Assembly (NCBI RefSeq): GCF_014490555.1 | Contig: NZ_CP061032.1 | Coordinates: 496,001 to 560,000, forward strand | DNA from: Corynebacterium lujinxingii | GTDB taxonomy: Bacteria; Actinomycetota; Actinomycetes; Mycobacteriales; Mycobacteriaceae | Direction of reading: 5' to 3' | DNA: 64,000 bases | Shown: one piece after another, positions 37,198 to 46,559 of the stretch | Numbering within the stretch: position 1 is the first letter of the stretch | Layout: each line of letters opens with the position of its first letter | Position numbers and translations under genes: made by a program | The notes under the pieces: model-generated | The model's database searches: none | What the model was told of the DNA's origin: nothing | Seen by the model: only the letters and a program-made list of their open reading frames with translations

Positions 37198-38283
37198 ATG
37201 ACGACAGCGCAGACACAGGCGCAAGCACCTGCGAACCGGCGGCGCAACACGGTGGTGTGGGGCGCGGTTCCGGTGGTGCTACTCGCCGGCGCGATGACTA
37301 TGGACCACATCCCCGGCACGGACATCAAGCTCACGGTGCCGTACGCGGCGGAGGGCCCGGGCCCGACCTTTGACACGCTCAGCGAGATCGACGGCACCCC
37401 GGTCGTCGACGTCGAGGGCGCGGAGACACTGGATACCGGTGGGCAGTTGAACATGACCACGGTGTCGGTGCGCACGAACATGACACTCGGGCAGGTGCTG
37501 GCGCGCTGGGCGGTAACCGACGACACCCTGGTCCCCATCGAGCAGATCATGCCCCCGGAGCGAAGCGAGGAAGAGACCCGCGAGGTCAACCAGGCCCAGT
37601 TCGTGGCCTCGGAGTCGGCAGCGACGGTGGCGGCGATGCACCACCTGGGCAAGCCCACGGTGGTCAACGTGCACGACGTGATGGAAGGCGCGGCGGCCGA
37701 AGGCGTGCTGGACAAGGGCGACAAGATTCTCAAAGTGGAAGACACCGACATCGCTAAGCCCAGCGAGGTCCAAGACGAGATCTTCTCGCGCACTCCCGGC
37801 GATACCGTGCGCCTGACCATTCTGCGCGACGGCGAGGAGGAGACCAAAGAGGTCACGTTGAAGGCTAACCCGCAGGACGAGAAGCAGCCGATGCTGGGCA
37901 TCCTTATGGATTCCGAGCCCGCCGGGGGAGTGCAGGTGCACTACAACCTCAACGACATCGGCGGCCCGAGCGCCGGCATGATGTTCTCGCTGGCGGTGAT
38001 TGACAAGTTGACCGCAGGCGAGTTGAACGGCGGCAAGTACGTCGCGGGCACCGGCACGATTAACGACGACGGCGAGGTCGGCCCCATCGGCGGCATTGAG
38101 CACAAAATCCGTGGCGCGCGCGACGACGGCGCCGAGCTGTTTTTAGCCCCTGAGGGCAACTGCCCGACGGTGAAGCGCACCGACGCGGGCGAGATGACCG
38201 TCGCCTCGGTGGCCAACTTGGACCAGGCCATCGACGCGATGGAGGCCTTCGCCGCAGGTCAGCCGGTGCGCGGCTGCGAGTAG
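37198..38283 (+). CDS. PDZ domain plus S16 (Lon-like) serine protease, YlbL family
   Basis: A 361-residue membrane-anchored protease. One transmembrane helix at about 18-36 is followed by an extracytoplasmic chain, a PDZ domain at about 145-225 (GAAAEGVLDKGDKILKVEDT) and a Lon-type protease domain at about 235-345. The catalytic Ser is in GGPSAGMMFSL (about 258) and the Lys in GGIEHKIRGA (about 302). There is no ATPase domain. The family (YlbL, Rv3194c) acts outside the membrane, probably in quality control of exported proteins; that is inferred. Start ATG 37198 keeps the basic region NRRRN before the helix. Confidence 0.9.
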   Translation: MTTAQTQAQAPANRRRNTVVWGAVPVVLLAGAMTMDHIPGTDIKLTVPYAAEGPGPTFDTLSEIDGTPVVDVEGAETLDTGGQLNMTTVSVRTNMTLGQVLARWAVTDDTLVPIEQIMPPERSEEETREVNQAQFVASESAATVAAMHHLGKPTVVNVHDVMEGAAAEGVLDKGDKILKVEDTDIAKPSEVQDEIFSRTPGDTVRLTILRDGEEETKEVTLKANPQDEKQPMLGILMDSEPAGGVQVHYNLNDIGGPSAGMMFSLAVIDKLTAGELNGGKYVAGTGTINDDGEVGPIGGIEHKIRGARDDGAELFLAPEGNCPTVKRTDAGEMTVASVANLDQAIDAMEAFAAGQPVRGCE

Positions 38284-38946
38284 TTAGGGCTCCTTGGCCA
38301 GCCCGAGGTCGTAAATCCGCTGGCGCGGGTCCTCTTGGTCGGAGGAGATCAGCTGCTGCATGACCTGGCCTGCGCGGTTGTCCACCACGGTGATGATCGC
38401 GGAGGTACCGAGCGTGGACCAGCCGACCACGCGGTCGCCGCTGTCTTCCACCACGCGCGAGGAGCGCAGTTCGGTGAGCAGTTGCGTCGACGAGGCCGCC
38501 TTCGCGTCCGAGTCGAAGAATTGGAACTGGCCGATCTCGTCGCCTTGGCAGTCGAACGAGCCGGAAATGCCGGCCGCCGAGCACCCGTCAAACTGGTCAA
38601 ACAGTTCCTCCGGCGCAAGGCCCGCGAAGGTCTCGCGCACCTCGGCGAGCGTCTCCTCGTCGGCGCTCATCGCCGCGGAGCTCGTGCTTGACGACGACCC
38701 CGTGCCCGACGAAGTCGACGACGTAGACGTCGTAGCCGTGGTGGCCGTCGTGCTCGAGGACTCGGCGGAGGTGGTTTCCTCGGCTGTGTTTTCTTCCGCC
38801 ACCGTCGTTTCTGCCGCCGGGGTGGATTCCGCAGGGTCGTCCGCGTTGTTGCCGCAGGCGGCAAGCGTGAGCGAGCTGGCCGCAACGGCAGCAACGAGGC
38901 CGAGCGTGCGACGCTTAAATTTGAGCAGGGCTTCGGGTGTGGACAC
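38284..38946 (-). CDS. Putative lipoprotein with Ser/Thr-rich spacer
   Basis: A 220-residue exported protein of unknown function. Signal peptide with lipobox LTLAACG, lipidated Cys about residue 31. Residues about 40-95 are an uninterrupted Thr/Ser/Glu/Ala stretch (TTATTATTSTSSTSS), a flexible or glycosylated spacer. The globular part (about 100-220) has two cysteines (DGCSAAG and FDCQGD) that likely pair. GTG 38946 has GGAG-rich sequence (AGCATCCCCC region is weak), so the start is less certain. It runs towards the S16 protease gene, the two stops being adjacent. Confidence 0.7.
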   Translation of the reverse strand: MSTPEALLKFKRRTLGLVAAVAASSLTLAACGNNADDPAESTPAAETTVAEENTAEETTSAESSSTTATTATTSTSSTSSGTGSSSSTSSAAMSADEETLAEVRETFAGLAPEELFDQFDGCSAAGISGSFDCQGDEIGQFQFFDSDAKAASSTQLLTELRSSRVVEDSGDRVVGWSTLGTSAIITVVDNRAGQVMQQLISSDQEDPRQRIYDLGLAKEP

Positions 38947-38982
38947 GGGGGATGCTCCTTTTACCGGTATTGAATGGCCAGC

Positions 38983-39501
38983 TTAAACAAGCTCGTCGGG
39001 GTCCTGCTCTAATCCGTAGCGCAGCGCCGCGATCACGCCGGGGGCCACATCCGGCCCGCCGCGTAGCTCAATGTCGTCCTGGGCGAACAGGCCGCGCTCC
39101 TCCAACTCCTCGTCGGTGAGTTTCATCTGGAGCAGGGTCTGCTCGATGTCGTCGTCACGCAACACGCCCGAAAACAGGCGCGCCGGGCGTGGTTCGGCGT
39201 CGGCAGGGGCGGAAGCGTCGCGGAAGAGGATCTCCTGGGCGAGGATGACGCCTTCGACCTCGCGCGGCCAGGCAAGGCGGGTGACGTACTCGCCGAGCTC
39301 CTCGGACCCCGGCAGGATTGTTTCAGGCAGGTCCTGTACAACCAGGGTGAGGGGTGCGGAGTCGTCGAGGGTATCGAGTTCGTCGACAAGCAACTGCGTG
39401 GGCACGAGGCCGAACAGGGTGGGGGCGGCGTCCCAGCCTTCGGCGTGGACGAAGTCGACGGCCTCCATCATGGCCTTATTCAAAGCTTGTTGCTCGCGCA
39501 C
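38983..39501 (-). CDS. PPA1309 family protein
   Basis: A 172-residue acidic cytoplasmic protein matching the PPA1309 family, a conserved actinobacterial family without known function. Blocks: VDFVHAEGWDAAPTLFGLVP, LTRLAWPREVEGVILAQEI-type (TRLAWPREVEGVILAQEI) and the C-terminal GPDVAPGVIAALRYGLEQDP. GTG 39501 has AAAGGTTCC upstream, a modest ribosome site. It is divergent from the UPF0182 gene, the usual neighbour. Confidence 0.82.
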   Translation of the reverse strand: MREQQALNKAMMEAVDFVHAEGWDAAPTLFGLVPTQLLVDELDTLDDSAPLTLVVQDLPETILPGSEELGEYVTRLAWPREVEGVILAQEILFRDASAPADAEPRPARLFSGVLRDDDIEQTLLQMKLTDEELEERGLFAQDDIELRGGPDVAPGVIAALRYGLEQDPDELV

Positions 39502-39587
39502 GGGAACCTTTCTGGATTGTCGGCCGTTGGGTTTTTTAAGCTTTAATGCAACTAGACGTTGGACAACACTAATTCTAAGGAGCAGGC

Positions 39588-42545
39588 TTGGCTACCCGCC
39601 TCACCCGGCCACAACCCCGGGCGAAGAAACCGAATACGGGCCTTTGGGTCACGCTCGGCATCCTCGCCGTTATCTTCTTCCTCCTGCCGGTGATCATCGG
39701 TTTGTACACCGATTTCCTCTGGTTCGGAGAACTCGACTTCCGCGGTGTGTTCAACCGCGTCATCCTCTTCCGCGTGGTTTTGTTTGTGATCTTCGCGTTC
39801 ATCGGCGCGGCGGTCACGTTTGCCGCGGCACGCTTTGCGTGGCGGGGCAGACCCGACACCACCAAGGACATCTTCGGTCAGAACGATCAGTACCGCGCCG
39901 CCGTCCAAGACGGCGTGAAGGGCCTGTTGACCTGGGTGCCGGTGATCGTCGGCATTCTGTCCGGCCTGGCAGGCCAGCGCATGTGGCGCGTGTTCATGCT
40001 GTGGTTCAACGGCGGGGACTTCGGCACCACCGACGCGCAGTTCGGCCGCGACCTGGGCTTCTACGCGTTTAGCCTGCCGGCGATCTCCACGATCGTGGGC
40101 ACGCTGTCCATGCTGCTCGTCGTCGCCTTCCTTGTGGGCGCGGTGGGGCACTACCTGCTCGGCGGGATCCGTATCGGCAACAACGTCACTGGTGTCAAGG
40201 GCGCGATTTCCAAGCCGGCGCGCATCCAGCTCGCCGTCACCGCGGGCCTGTGGATGCTGACCAAGGCGATTACCTACTGGCTGGACCGGTACTACCTGCT
40301 GTCCGAGGAAAACGACATCTTCACCGGTGCGTCCTACACCTCCGTGAACGCGATGCTGCCGGCGAAGATCATCCTGACGATCATCGCGGTAGTCGTCGCC
40401 GCGGCCTTCTTCGCCTCGATTGTGTACAAGGACTTCCGCATCCCGGTGCTGGCCACCGTGCTGATGCTGCTGTCTTCCATCGTGGTGGGCAACGTCTGGC
40501 CGGCGCTTTTGGAGCAGTTCTCCGTCAAGCCGAACCGCCAGGCCAAGGAATACGAGTACATCGGCCGCAACATCGAGGCCACCCGCGAGGCCTACGGGCT
40601 GACCGATACCCAGGTGGAGTACATGGACAACTGGGGCGGCAACACCTCGAACACCGATGTGGCCAAAGATGAGGCGACGATTTCCAACCTGCGCCTTTTG
40701 GACCCGGACATCATCTCGCCGACGTTTACCCAGAACCAGCAGCTGCGTAACTTCTACGGCTTCCCGGACCAGCTCGCCATGGACCGCTACCAGGTTGACG
40801 GCGAGATGCGCGACTACGTCGTCGCCGCCCGCGAGATGGACCCGAACGCGCTGAGTGAAAACCAGCGCGACTGGATCAACCGCCACACCGTGTACACCCA
40901 CGGCAACGGCTTTGTCGCAGCGCAGGCCAACACCGTGGATGAGGCAGCTCAGGACGCCGGCTCCACCCGCGGCGGCCTGCCGATCTTCACCGTCTCCGAC
41001 CTGCAGTCCAACGCAGCGGCCAAGGATTCCGGCGAGGCAGAGGAGCTGGGCATCAAGGTCGACGAGCCGCGCATCTACTTCGGCCCGGTCATCGCGTCTG
41101 CCGAGGATGGGCTGGACTACGCCATCGTGGGCGATAACGGCCAGGGACCGGTTGAGTACGACACCGACAACTCCAGCTACACCTACGAGGGCAAGGGTGG
41201 CGTTGACATCGGCAACCCCGTCAACCGCCTGGCGTATGCCGTGAAGTACCAGGAGCTGAGCTTCCTGCTGTCCGACCGCGTCGGCGGCAACTCCAAGGTG
41301 CTCTACGACCGCGACCCGCGCGAGCGCGTGGAAAAGGTCGCGCCGTGGCTGACCACCGATTCCAAGACGTACCCGGCGGTTATCGACGGCCGCGTGAAGT
41401 GGATCGTCGACGGCTACACCACACTTTCCCAGCTGCCGTACTCCACGCGCACCTCGCTGCAGGACACCACGCAGGATGCGCTGAACCCGGACGGCACCAC
41501 CCAGCGTCTGATCACCGACAACGTCGGCTACATCAGAAACTCCGTCAAGGCCACCGTGGACGCCTACGACGGCACCGTGGACCTTTACGCCTTCGACGAG
41601 TCAGACCCGGTGCTCAACGCCTGGATGAAGTCCTTCCCGGGCACCGTGAAGCCGGAGTCGGAGATCTCCGAGTCGCTGCGCGATCACCTGCGCTACCCGG
41701 AGGACCTGTTCAAGGTCCAGCGTGACCTTCTGGCCCGCTACCACGTGGATGACCCGGGCGTGTTCTTCAACAACGACGCCTTCTGGTCCGTGCCGAACGA
41801 CCCGACCGCCCCGGAGGGCCGCGACGCGCTGAACCAGCCGCCGTACTACGTCGTTGCCGCCGACCCAGAGACGAACAAGCCGTCGTTCCAGCTGATCACC
41901 CCGTTCCGTGGCCTGAACCGTGAGTTCCTGTCCGCGCACATGGCGGTGTCGTCTGACCCGGAGACCTACGGCAACATCACCGTGCGCGTGCTGCCGACGA
42001 ATACGCAGACCCAGGGCCCGAAGCAGGCCCAGGACGCCCTGATGTCGTCCGACCAGGTGGCGCGTGACCGCACCCTGTGGGAGGGCACGAACGACCTGAA
42101 GAACGGCAACCTGCTCACCCTGCCAGTGGGCGGCGGCGAGATCCTCTACGTCGAGCCGATCTACTCGCAGCGCAAGGACCAGGCCTCGGCCTTCCCGAAG
42201 CTGCTCCGAGTGTTGGTGTTCTACCGCGGCCAGGTGGGCTACGCCCCGACGATTTCCCAGGCGCTGGATCAGGTGGGCATCCACTCTGACGCAGCCCAGG
42301 AGATCGACGTGGTGGACGAGGATGCGCCGAAGCGTGACGACGACGCCGCACCCGCCGAGGACAACGCCGACGCCAAGCCGGAAGGCGAGGAGGATCGCCC
42401 GCAGATAAATCGTGACGAGGCGTTGAACAACATCAACGACGCCCTGCGCGGACTCGAGGGCGCCCGCGACGGCTCCTTCGAGGACTACGGCCGTGCACTC
42501 GACCGCCTGGACCGTGCGGTGGAGGAGTACCAGCGGGCGCAGTAA
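39588..42545 (+). CDS. UPF0182 family large membrane protein
   Basis: A 985-residue protein of the UPF0182 family (Rv3193c-like). Seven predicted transmembrane helices lie in the first 330 residues (about 18-38, 62-82, 108-125, 165-190, 212-230, 255-280, 287-305), followed by a large extracytoplasmic domain containing LRDHLRYPEDLFKVQRDLL and a Asp/Glu/Ala-rich tail. Function unknown. The start is TTG 39588, unusual but supported by AAGGAG six bases upstream and no better codon nearby. The following gap carries a strong palindrome. Confidence 0.88.
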   Translation: MATRLTRPQPRAKKPNTGLWVTLGILAVIFFLLPVIIGLYTDFLWFGELDFRGVFNRVILFRVVLFVIFAFIGAAVTFAAARFAWRGRPDTTKDIFGQNDQYRAAVQDGVKGLLTWVPVIVGILSGLAGQRMWRVFMLWFNGGDFGTTDAQFGRDLGFYAFSLPAISTIVGTLSMLLVVAFLVGAVGHYLLGGIRIGNNVTGVKGAISKPARIQLAVTAGLWMLTKAITYWLDRYYLLSEENDIFTGASYTSVNAMLPAKIILTIIAVVVAAAFFASIVYKDFRIPVLATVLMLLSSIVVGNVWPALLEQFSVKPNRQAKEYEYIGRNIEATREAYGLTDTQVEYMDNWGGNTSNTDVAKDEATISNLRLLDPDIISPTFTQNQQLRNFYGFPDQLAMDRYQVDGEMRDYVVAAREMDPNALSENQRDWINRHTVYTHGNGFVAAQANTVDEAAQDAGSTRGGLPIFTVSDLQSNAAAKDSGEAEELGIKVDEPRIYFGPVIASAEDGLDYAIVGDNGQGPVEYDTDNSSYTYEGKGGVDIGNPVNRLAYAVKYQELSFLLSDRVGGNSKVLYDRDPRERVEKVAPWLTTDSKTYPAVIDGRVKWIVDGYTTLSQLPYSTRTSLQDTTQDALNPDGTTQRLITDNVGYIRNSVKATVDAYDGTVDLYAFDESDPVLNAWMKSFPGTVKPESEISESLRDHLRYPEDLFKVQRDLLARYHVDDPGVFFNNDAFWSVPNDPTAPEGRDALNQPPYYVVAADPETNKPSFQLITPFRGLNREFLSAHMAVSSDPETYGNITVRVLPTNTQTQGPKQAQDALMSSDQVARDRTLWEGTNDLKNGNLLTLPVGGGEILYVEPIYSQRKDQASAFPKLLRVLVFYRGQVGYAPTISQALDQVGIHSDAAQEIDVVDEDAPKRDDDAAPAEDNADAKPEGEEDRPQINRDEALNNINDALRGLEGARDGSFEDYGRALDRLDRAVEEYQRAQ

Positions 42546-42581
42546 ATCCCGCCGAAGCGGCACTCCGCTGAGTGCAAAAAC

Positions 42582-42623
42582 AATAGCGCCAAACCGCCTT
42601 TGAACAGGAGGTTTGGCGCTATT
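42582..42623. terminator. Strong inverted repeat after the UPF0182 gene
   Basis: AATAGCGCCAAACC at 42582-42595 pairs perfectly with GGTTTGGCGCTATT at 42610-42623, extended by an inner CCT/AGG pair. It is followed by only a short T-poor stretch, so it may act as a terminator or a message-stabilising hairpin. Confidence 0.7.
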
Positions 42624-42692
42624 AGTTGGTGTATGTATAGTAATTCCACGTTGCCGGTTACGGCGACAGGCGATAATCACATAAACGCCCAA

Positions 42693-42769
42693 CGCGGGGT
42701 GGAGCAGCTCGGTAGCTCGCTGGGCTCATAACCCAGAGGTCGTTGGTTCGAATCCAGCCCCCGCTACCA
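42693..42769 (+). tRNA. Initiator tRNA-fMet (CAU)
   Basis: A 77-base tRNA with encoded CCA. The first base C1 is unpaired against U72, and the anticodon stem carries three G:C pairs next to the CTCATAA loop (GGG/CCC); both are initiator hallmarks. T-arm GGTTCGAATCC is canonical. It stands alone, with a terminator 14 bp downstream. Confidence 0.95.
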
Positions 42770-42782
42770 ACGTGATTACAAG

Positions 42783-42825
42783 GCCGCCGCCAGTGGAAAC
42801 ACTGGAGGCGGCTTTCTTCGTTTTG
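42783..42825 (+). terminator. Terminator of tRNA-fMet
   Basis: GCCGCC with CAGTG pairs with CACTG and GGCGGC around GAAA, a stable tetraloop, followed by TTTCTTCGTTTT. Confidence 0.82.
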
Positions 42826-42870
42826 ACCCTTAACGCTAGGGCAGGACACAGACCGCTTCCAACCATGATT

Positions 42871-42911
42871 AAACGTCCCGGCCAGAAGAATTTCCTCAAG
42901 CCGGGACGTTT
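42871..42911. terminator. Perfect 12 bp inverted repeat at the 3' end of efeUOB
   Basis: AAACGTCCCGGC at 42871-42882 pairs with GCCGGGACGTTT at 42900-42911, loop 17 bases. It lies 46 bp past the efeB stop and probably ends the efe message; the T-tract is poor on both strands. Confidence 0.6.
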
Positions 42912-42957
42912 GCTCGTTCTCGCCCGTAAGTTGCCCTAACACGGGAAAGTCGGAGTG

Positions 42958-44208
42958 CTAAGCGAACATTCCTTCACCGACGAAACCGGTCTCACCCACA
43001 CCGGGTGGGATGAGATAGGTGCCGGTTTTGGTGGTCTTGAGATATTCGAGAAGCATTTCGTCTCGCGACATGGATCGGTGCACGGTGGCAAACCTATCCA
43101 CGGTGCGGGTGAACGCCATGAAGAAGAGGCCAGCGTCGAGGCGGCCTTGTTCGTTGGAGCCATCGACGAAGTTGAATGCTCGACGCAGCATGCGGATGCC
43201 ACCGTTTTGATCAGGGTGCACGTTGAATACGTGGGAGCCGTGGTCGATGACGGGACGGCCGCGTTCGTTGGTGGCGGAAAAGTCCGGCTCGTCGAACTCG
43301 TTGGTTCCGGTCAGCGGGGCGCCCTCGAACTTGTCGCGGCCCGTGACGCGCTCCTGCTCCTTGAGTTGGAGGGTGTCCCACACCTCGATGTTCATGGCGA
43401 TGCGCCGGGCGGTCAGATACGTTCCGCCGGCGGCCCAGGGCTGCGAGGAGTCGGACGGGATCCACACGTGTTCGTCCAACGCTTCGGTGTCCTCAGCACG
43501 CAGGTTCGCGGTGCCGTCTTTTTGGCCGAAGAGGTTGCGCGGGGTGCTCTCTTCACGCGTGGTCACGGCGGCTTTGCCGAAGCCGATCTGGCTCCAGCGC
43601 AGCACCGCATCCGGCACGGCCAGACGGGTGAGGTTGCGGATGGCGTGGGTGGCCACCTGCGGGTCGTTGGCGCATGCCTGGATGCAGATGTCGCCTTCGG
43701 ACTGCTCACGGTTGAGAAAGTCGTTGGTCATCGGCGGCATCGCGGTGAACTCGGTTGGCAGTTTGTTTGCCAGGCCGAATTGGTCGCGAAACAGGCTGCG
43801 GCCGAACCCGATGGTGATGGTCAGAGCAGACGGGCCCAGGTCGAAGGCTTCGCCGGAATCGTCGGGCGGGAAGTCCGCGCCGCCACCGAACGCACCCTTG
43901 GCGCTGACTTCGCCGCCGAGCGTGAGCCGTCGGGCAGCGTCGGTCCAGCGCTGCAGCAGGTCGATTAAGTCATCGCGGGAGGCTTTCTCGTCCATGTCGA
44001 ACGCCGCAAAGTGGAGGCTGTTTTGCATCGGGCTGATGATCCCGGCTTGGTGCTCGCCGGCAAAGTCGATGATCAGCTCGTCGTTCGCAGCACCGTCGAT
44101 GTCGCCAGATGCCCCACGGGATTCATCCCGTGAGCAGGCGGCAGCGGCGGCGCCGGCGGCGCTGACACCGCCAAGCGCCAAGAAGGTGCGTCGGTTGAAC
44201 CCGCTCAT
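42958..44208 (-). CDS. efeB: DyP-type heme peroxidase EfeB (deferrochelatase)
   Basis: A 416-residue periplasm-type peroxidase of the EfeUOB iron system. A Tat signal NRRTFLALGG is followed by an Ala/Cys stretch (AAAAACS), which may also allow lipidation. DyP features are the GFGRSLF block, the distal GXXDG-type motif in GQKDGTANLR (about 227-236) and the proximal His in VFNVHPDQN (about 320). EfeB oxidises or releases iron for EfeU. ATG 44208 is one base after the efeO stop; the longer frame from 44244 would place residues before the Tat motif. Confidence 0.93.
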   Translation of the reverse strand: MSGFNRRTFLALGGVSAAGAAAAACSRDESRGASGDIDGAANDELIIDFAGEHQAGIISPMQNSLHFAAFDMDEKASRDDLIDLLQRWTDAARRLTLGGEVSAKGAFGGGADFPPDDSGEAFDLGPSALTITIGFGRSLFRDQFGLANKLPTEFTAMPPMTNDFLNREQSEGDICIQACANDPQVATHAIRNLTRLAVPDAVLRWSQIGFGKAAVTTREESTPRNLFGQKDGTANLRAEDTEALDEHVWIPSDSSQPWAAGGTYLTARRIAMNIEVWDTLQLKEQERVTGRDKFEGAPLTGTNEFDEPDFSATNERGRPVIDHGSHVFNVHPDQNGGIRMLRRAFNFVDGSNEQGRLDAGLFFMAFTRTVDRFATVHRSMSRDEMLLEYLKTTKTGTYLIPPGVGETGFVGEGMFA

Positions 44209-44209
44209 T

Positions 44210-45484
44210 TTAGGATTCCGCCCCCGAATCTGCAGCAGTATCAACGTTGAGCCCCAGCACGGTGCCGGTCAGGTTGGACAGCGGCTCGCGTAGCGCATCG
44301 ATGGCGCGGGTGAGTTTCGCCTGCTGGCCGGCGTCGACTTCGTCGTAGTCCACGTAGCCGGTGTCAAGGCTGCCGTATTCGTCGAGGAGGGACTGGATGT
44401 CGTCGAAACGCTGCTCGATCTCACTGACCAGCTTCGCGCCTTCTTCACCGCGCTCGGAGGCGATGCCCTTGACCATGTCAAACGCGATGCGAGAGCCCTG
44501 GATGTTGGCTTGGAAGTCGTAGAGGTCCTTGTGCGACCACCAGTTTTCCTCGCCGGTGACCTTGGTGGTGGCTACCTCTTCGAGCAGGCCCATTGCGCCG
44601 TTGGACACGGTGTCGACGGTGATGTCATTTTCTGCGGCGAAGTCGTCGGCCTGCACGGTGTCGTTCAGCGTCTCTACGTCAGCGACGAGTGCGTCGGCGA
44701 TCTCGCGGCGCTTCTGCGGCGAGGACGGCTCCCAGCCTTCGCGGGCGGGTGCACCGTCGGCGTTCTTGGCATCGGCAGCTGGCGGCCACAGGTCCTTTTC
44801 CATGCGGTGGAAGCCGAGCCATTCGGTAAAGGTCGGGTCGTCTTCCTTGAGCTGGTCCGCTTCGGCGATGTAGTCCACTTCGCGGTAGTCAATGCGTGCG
44901 TCGAGGACGCCGAGGGCCTCAGCGATTGGTTCGATGCGTTCGTAGTGGACGCGGGTGGTGGCGTAGAGGTCCTTGGCCTTGTCGTCGTCACCCGCGGCGT
45001 ATGCTGCGGCGAATTCCTCGACCTTTGGCAGCAGTTCTGCTACCTCGTTCTTGACAAAGTTGACGTAGTTGTCGCGTGCTTCGTTGAAGCGCTTCTCGTC
45101 GGATTCGTCGTAGGTGATCGGCTCGCCGGTGACGGTGAACTCTGCTTGGCCGATATTTGGTCCGCGCAGGCCTGGCTTGCAGGCGGTGAAGTAAGAGCCG
45201 GGTGAGAGCTGGACGGTGAGGTCTGCGGTGCTGCTCGGCGTGATGTTCTCGCGCTCGGCGATGACGCGTAGGCCGTCTTCGGCCAGCAGGTAGAACTCGG
45301 TGACGCGCTCGCCGGAGTTGGTGATGGAGAAGGTGTTGGTGCCGGATTCCACCGAGTTGGTAGCGACGGCGCAGGAGTCTTCCTTCGCTTGGACGTCGAT
45401 GGCGTCGCCGGTGCTGTTTTCCACGCACGCAGTCAGCGGGAGGGTAAGAGCGAGTGCGGCAACGATGGCGGGAGAGCGCTTCAT
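44210..45484 (-). CDS. efeO: Iron uptake lipoprotein EfeO
   Basis: A 424-residue lipoprotein. Lipobox LPLTAC puts the lipid Cys at about residue 20. An N-terminal cupredoxin-like domain (about 30-120, SGERVTEFYLLAEDG) is joined to an imelysin/peptidase M75 domain whose HxxE motif is FHRMEKDLW (about 225). It is thought to bind ferrous or ferric iron and hand it to EfeU. It shares one base with the efeU stop and is followed by efeB after one base, a tightly coupled operon. Confidence 0.94.
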   Translation of the reverse strand: MKRSPAIVAALALTLPLTACVENSTGDAIDVQAKEDSCAVATNSVESGTNTFSITNSGERVTEFYLLAEDGLRVIAERENITPSSTADLTVQLSPGSYFTACKPGLRGPNIGQAEFTVTGEPITYDESDEKRFNEARDNYVNFVKNEVAELLPKVEEFAAAYAAGDDDKAKDLYATTRVHYERIEPIAEALGVLDARIDYREVDYIAEADQLKEDDPTFTEWLGFHRMEKDLWPPAADAKNADGAPAREGWEPSSPQKRREIADALVADVETLNDTVQADDFAAENDITVDTVSNGAMGLLEEVATTKVTGEENWWSHKDLYDFQANIQGSRIAFDMVKGIASERGEEGAKLVSEIEQRFDDIQSLLDEYGSLDTGYVDYDEVDAGQQAKLTRAIDALREPLSNLTGTVLGLNVDTAADSGAES

Positions 45485-46470
45485 TATGAGACCTTTCGTG
45501 TGTTTTCGTTGTTTGCGGAGGAAGTTTCGTTGCTTTGCTTATCGACGACACCACCTCGCCCCCGCGCATGCCCCACAAAAATGGGGACAATGACGGCGAG
45601 GTAGCCAGCCCAGCCAATGACTTGGAGCCAGGACATTTGCGGCATAAATCCGGTGAATGCTTGGAGCAGTGTGGCGGTGATTCCGGCGGGGTCGATGAAC
45701 TCGTCGAGGTTGAACGCCCAGCCGAACGGGAACGACGCCATCCAGAACGGGTACGTAGCAAACCCGGTGAGGACCTCGCCGGTACGCGGGTGCGTCGGAG
45801 CAATCGGTGCGCCGGAGAACGGCCCGGGGAGAAACTGCGCCTCCTGCAGGTCGTGGATGGCGTAGGCGAGGATGCCCGCCGCCACAATGATGAGCAGAGC
45901 ACTCGACCAGGTGAAGAAGGTGCCCAGGTTCAGGCGAAGAGCGCCTCGGTAGATCAGCCAACCCATCACGATGGCAACGCCGATGCCGGCGAACGCGCCA
46001 AAGATCGCACTCGGTGTGGTCATCCAGCCCCACAGCAGGAGGGTCAGTTCGATGCCCTCGCGGGCAACGGCGACGAACGCGAGCCAGAACATGGCCTGCT
46101 TGCCTTTGGTCAGCGCGACGCCCGTTTTGTCCTCGAGCATGGTGCGCAGTTTGCCGCCCTTGTTGCTCAACGAGAGGACCATGCCAGTGATCATGACCAC
46201 CGCGATCAGCGACATGATGCCGCCGATCGCTTCCTGGGCACGAAACGACAATCCGTAGCGGCCAAAGGTAAACAGTGCGCCGAGCGCCGTGCAGATCACT
46301 GCTGCCAAGACCACGCCCACCCACACGGTGCGGGCCGCGGTGTTCAGATGATCCGTGCCGTCGCCGGTGGCGGTGCTGCTGCGGCGCTTGATGGCGGCGA
46401 ACAACATGCCGACGATAAGGGATGCTTCCAGGCCCTCGCGGAGGCCGACCAGGAAAGCGGCGATGAACAT
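45484..46470 (-). CDS. efeU: Ferrous iron permease EfeU (FTR1 family)
   Basis: A 328-residue membrane permease. Seven hydrophobic segments are visible, and both FTR1 iron motifs are present: GLREGLEASL (about 9-18) in helix 1 and VAREGIELTL (about 130-139) in helix 4. The C-terminal tail is polar. It is the first gene of efeUOB, and a DtxR-like iron box lies 52 bp upstream, so iron-dependent repression is likely. Confidence 0.94.
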   Translation of the reverse strand: MFIAAFLVGLREGLEASLIVGMLFAAIKRRSSTATGDGTDHLNTAARTVWVGVVLAAVICTALGALFTFGRYGLSFRAQEAIGGIMSLIAVVMITGMVLSLSNKGGKLRTMLEDKTGVALTKGKQAMFWLAFVAVAREGIELTLLLWGWMTTPSAIFGAFAGIGVAIVMGWLIYRGALRLNLGTFFTWSSALLIIVAAGILAYAIHDLQEAQFLPGPFSGAPIAPTHPRTGEVLTGFATYPFWMASFPFGWAFNLDEFIDPAGITATLLQAFTGFMPQMSWLQVIGWAGYLAVIVPIFVGHARGRGGVVDKQSNETSSANNENTRKVS

Positions 46471-46522
46471 ATTCAGAACTTTCTCGTGTGTAACTCGGCC
46501 GTCGAAAGGTGCCGCCCAATAA

Positions 46523-46559
46523 AAGGTAAGGCTACCCTTGACTAGCCAAGGCTTACCTT
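46523..46559 (-). promoter_or_regulatory. DtxR-type iron box(es) upstream of efeUOB
   Basis: AAGGTAAG at 46523-46530 and CTTACCTT at 46552-46559 are perfect inverted arms, with GGCTA and TAGCC inside. Each half resembles the DtxR consensus TTAGGTTAGCCTAACCTAA imperfectly, so two overlapping DtxR sites are likely. Confidence 0.65.
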
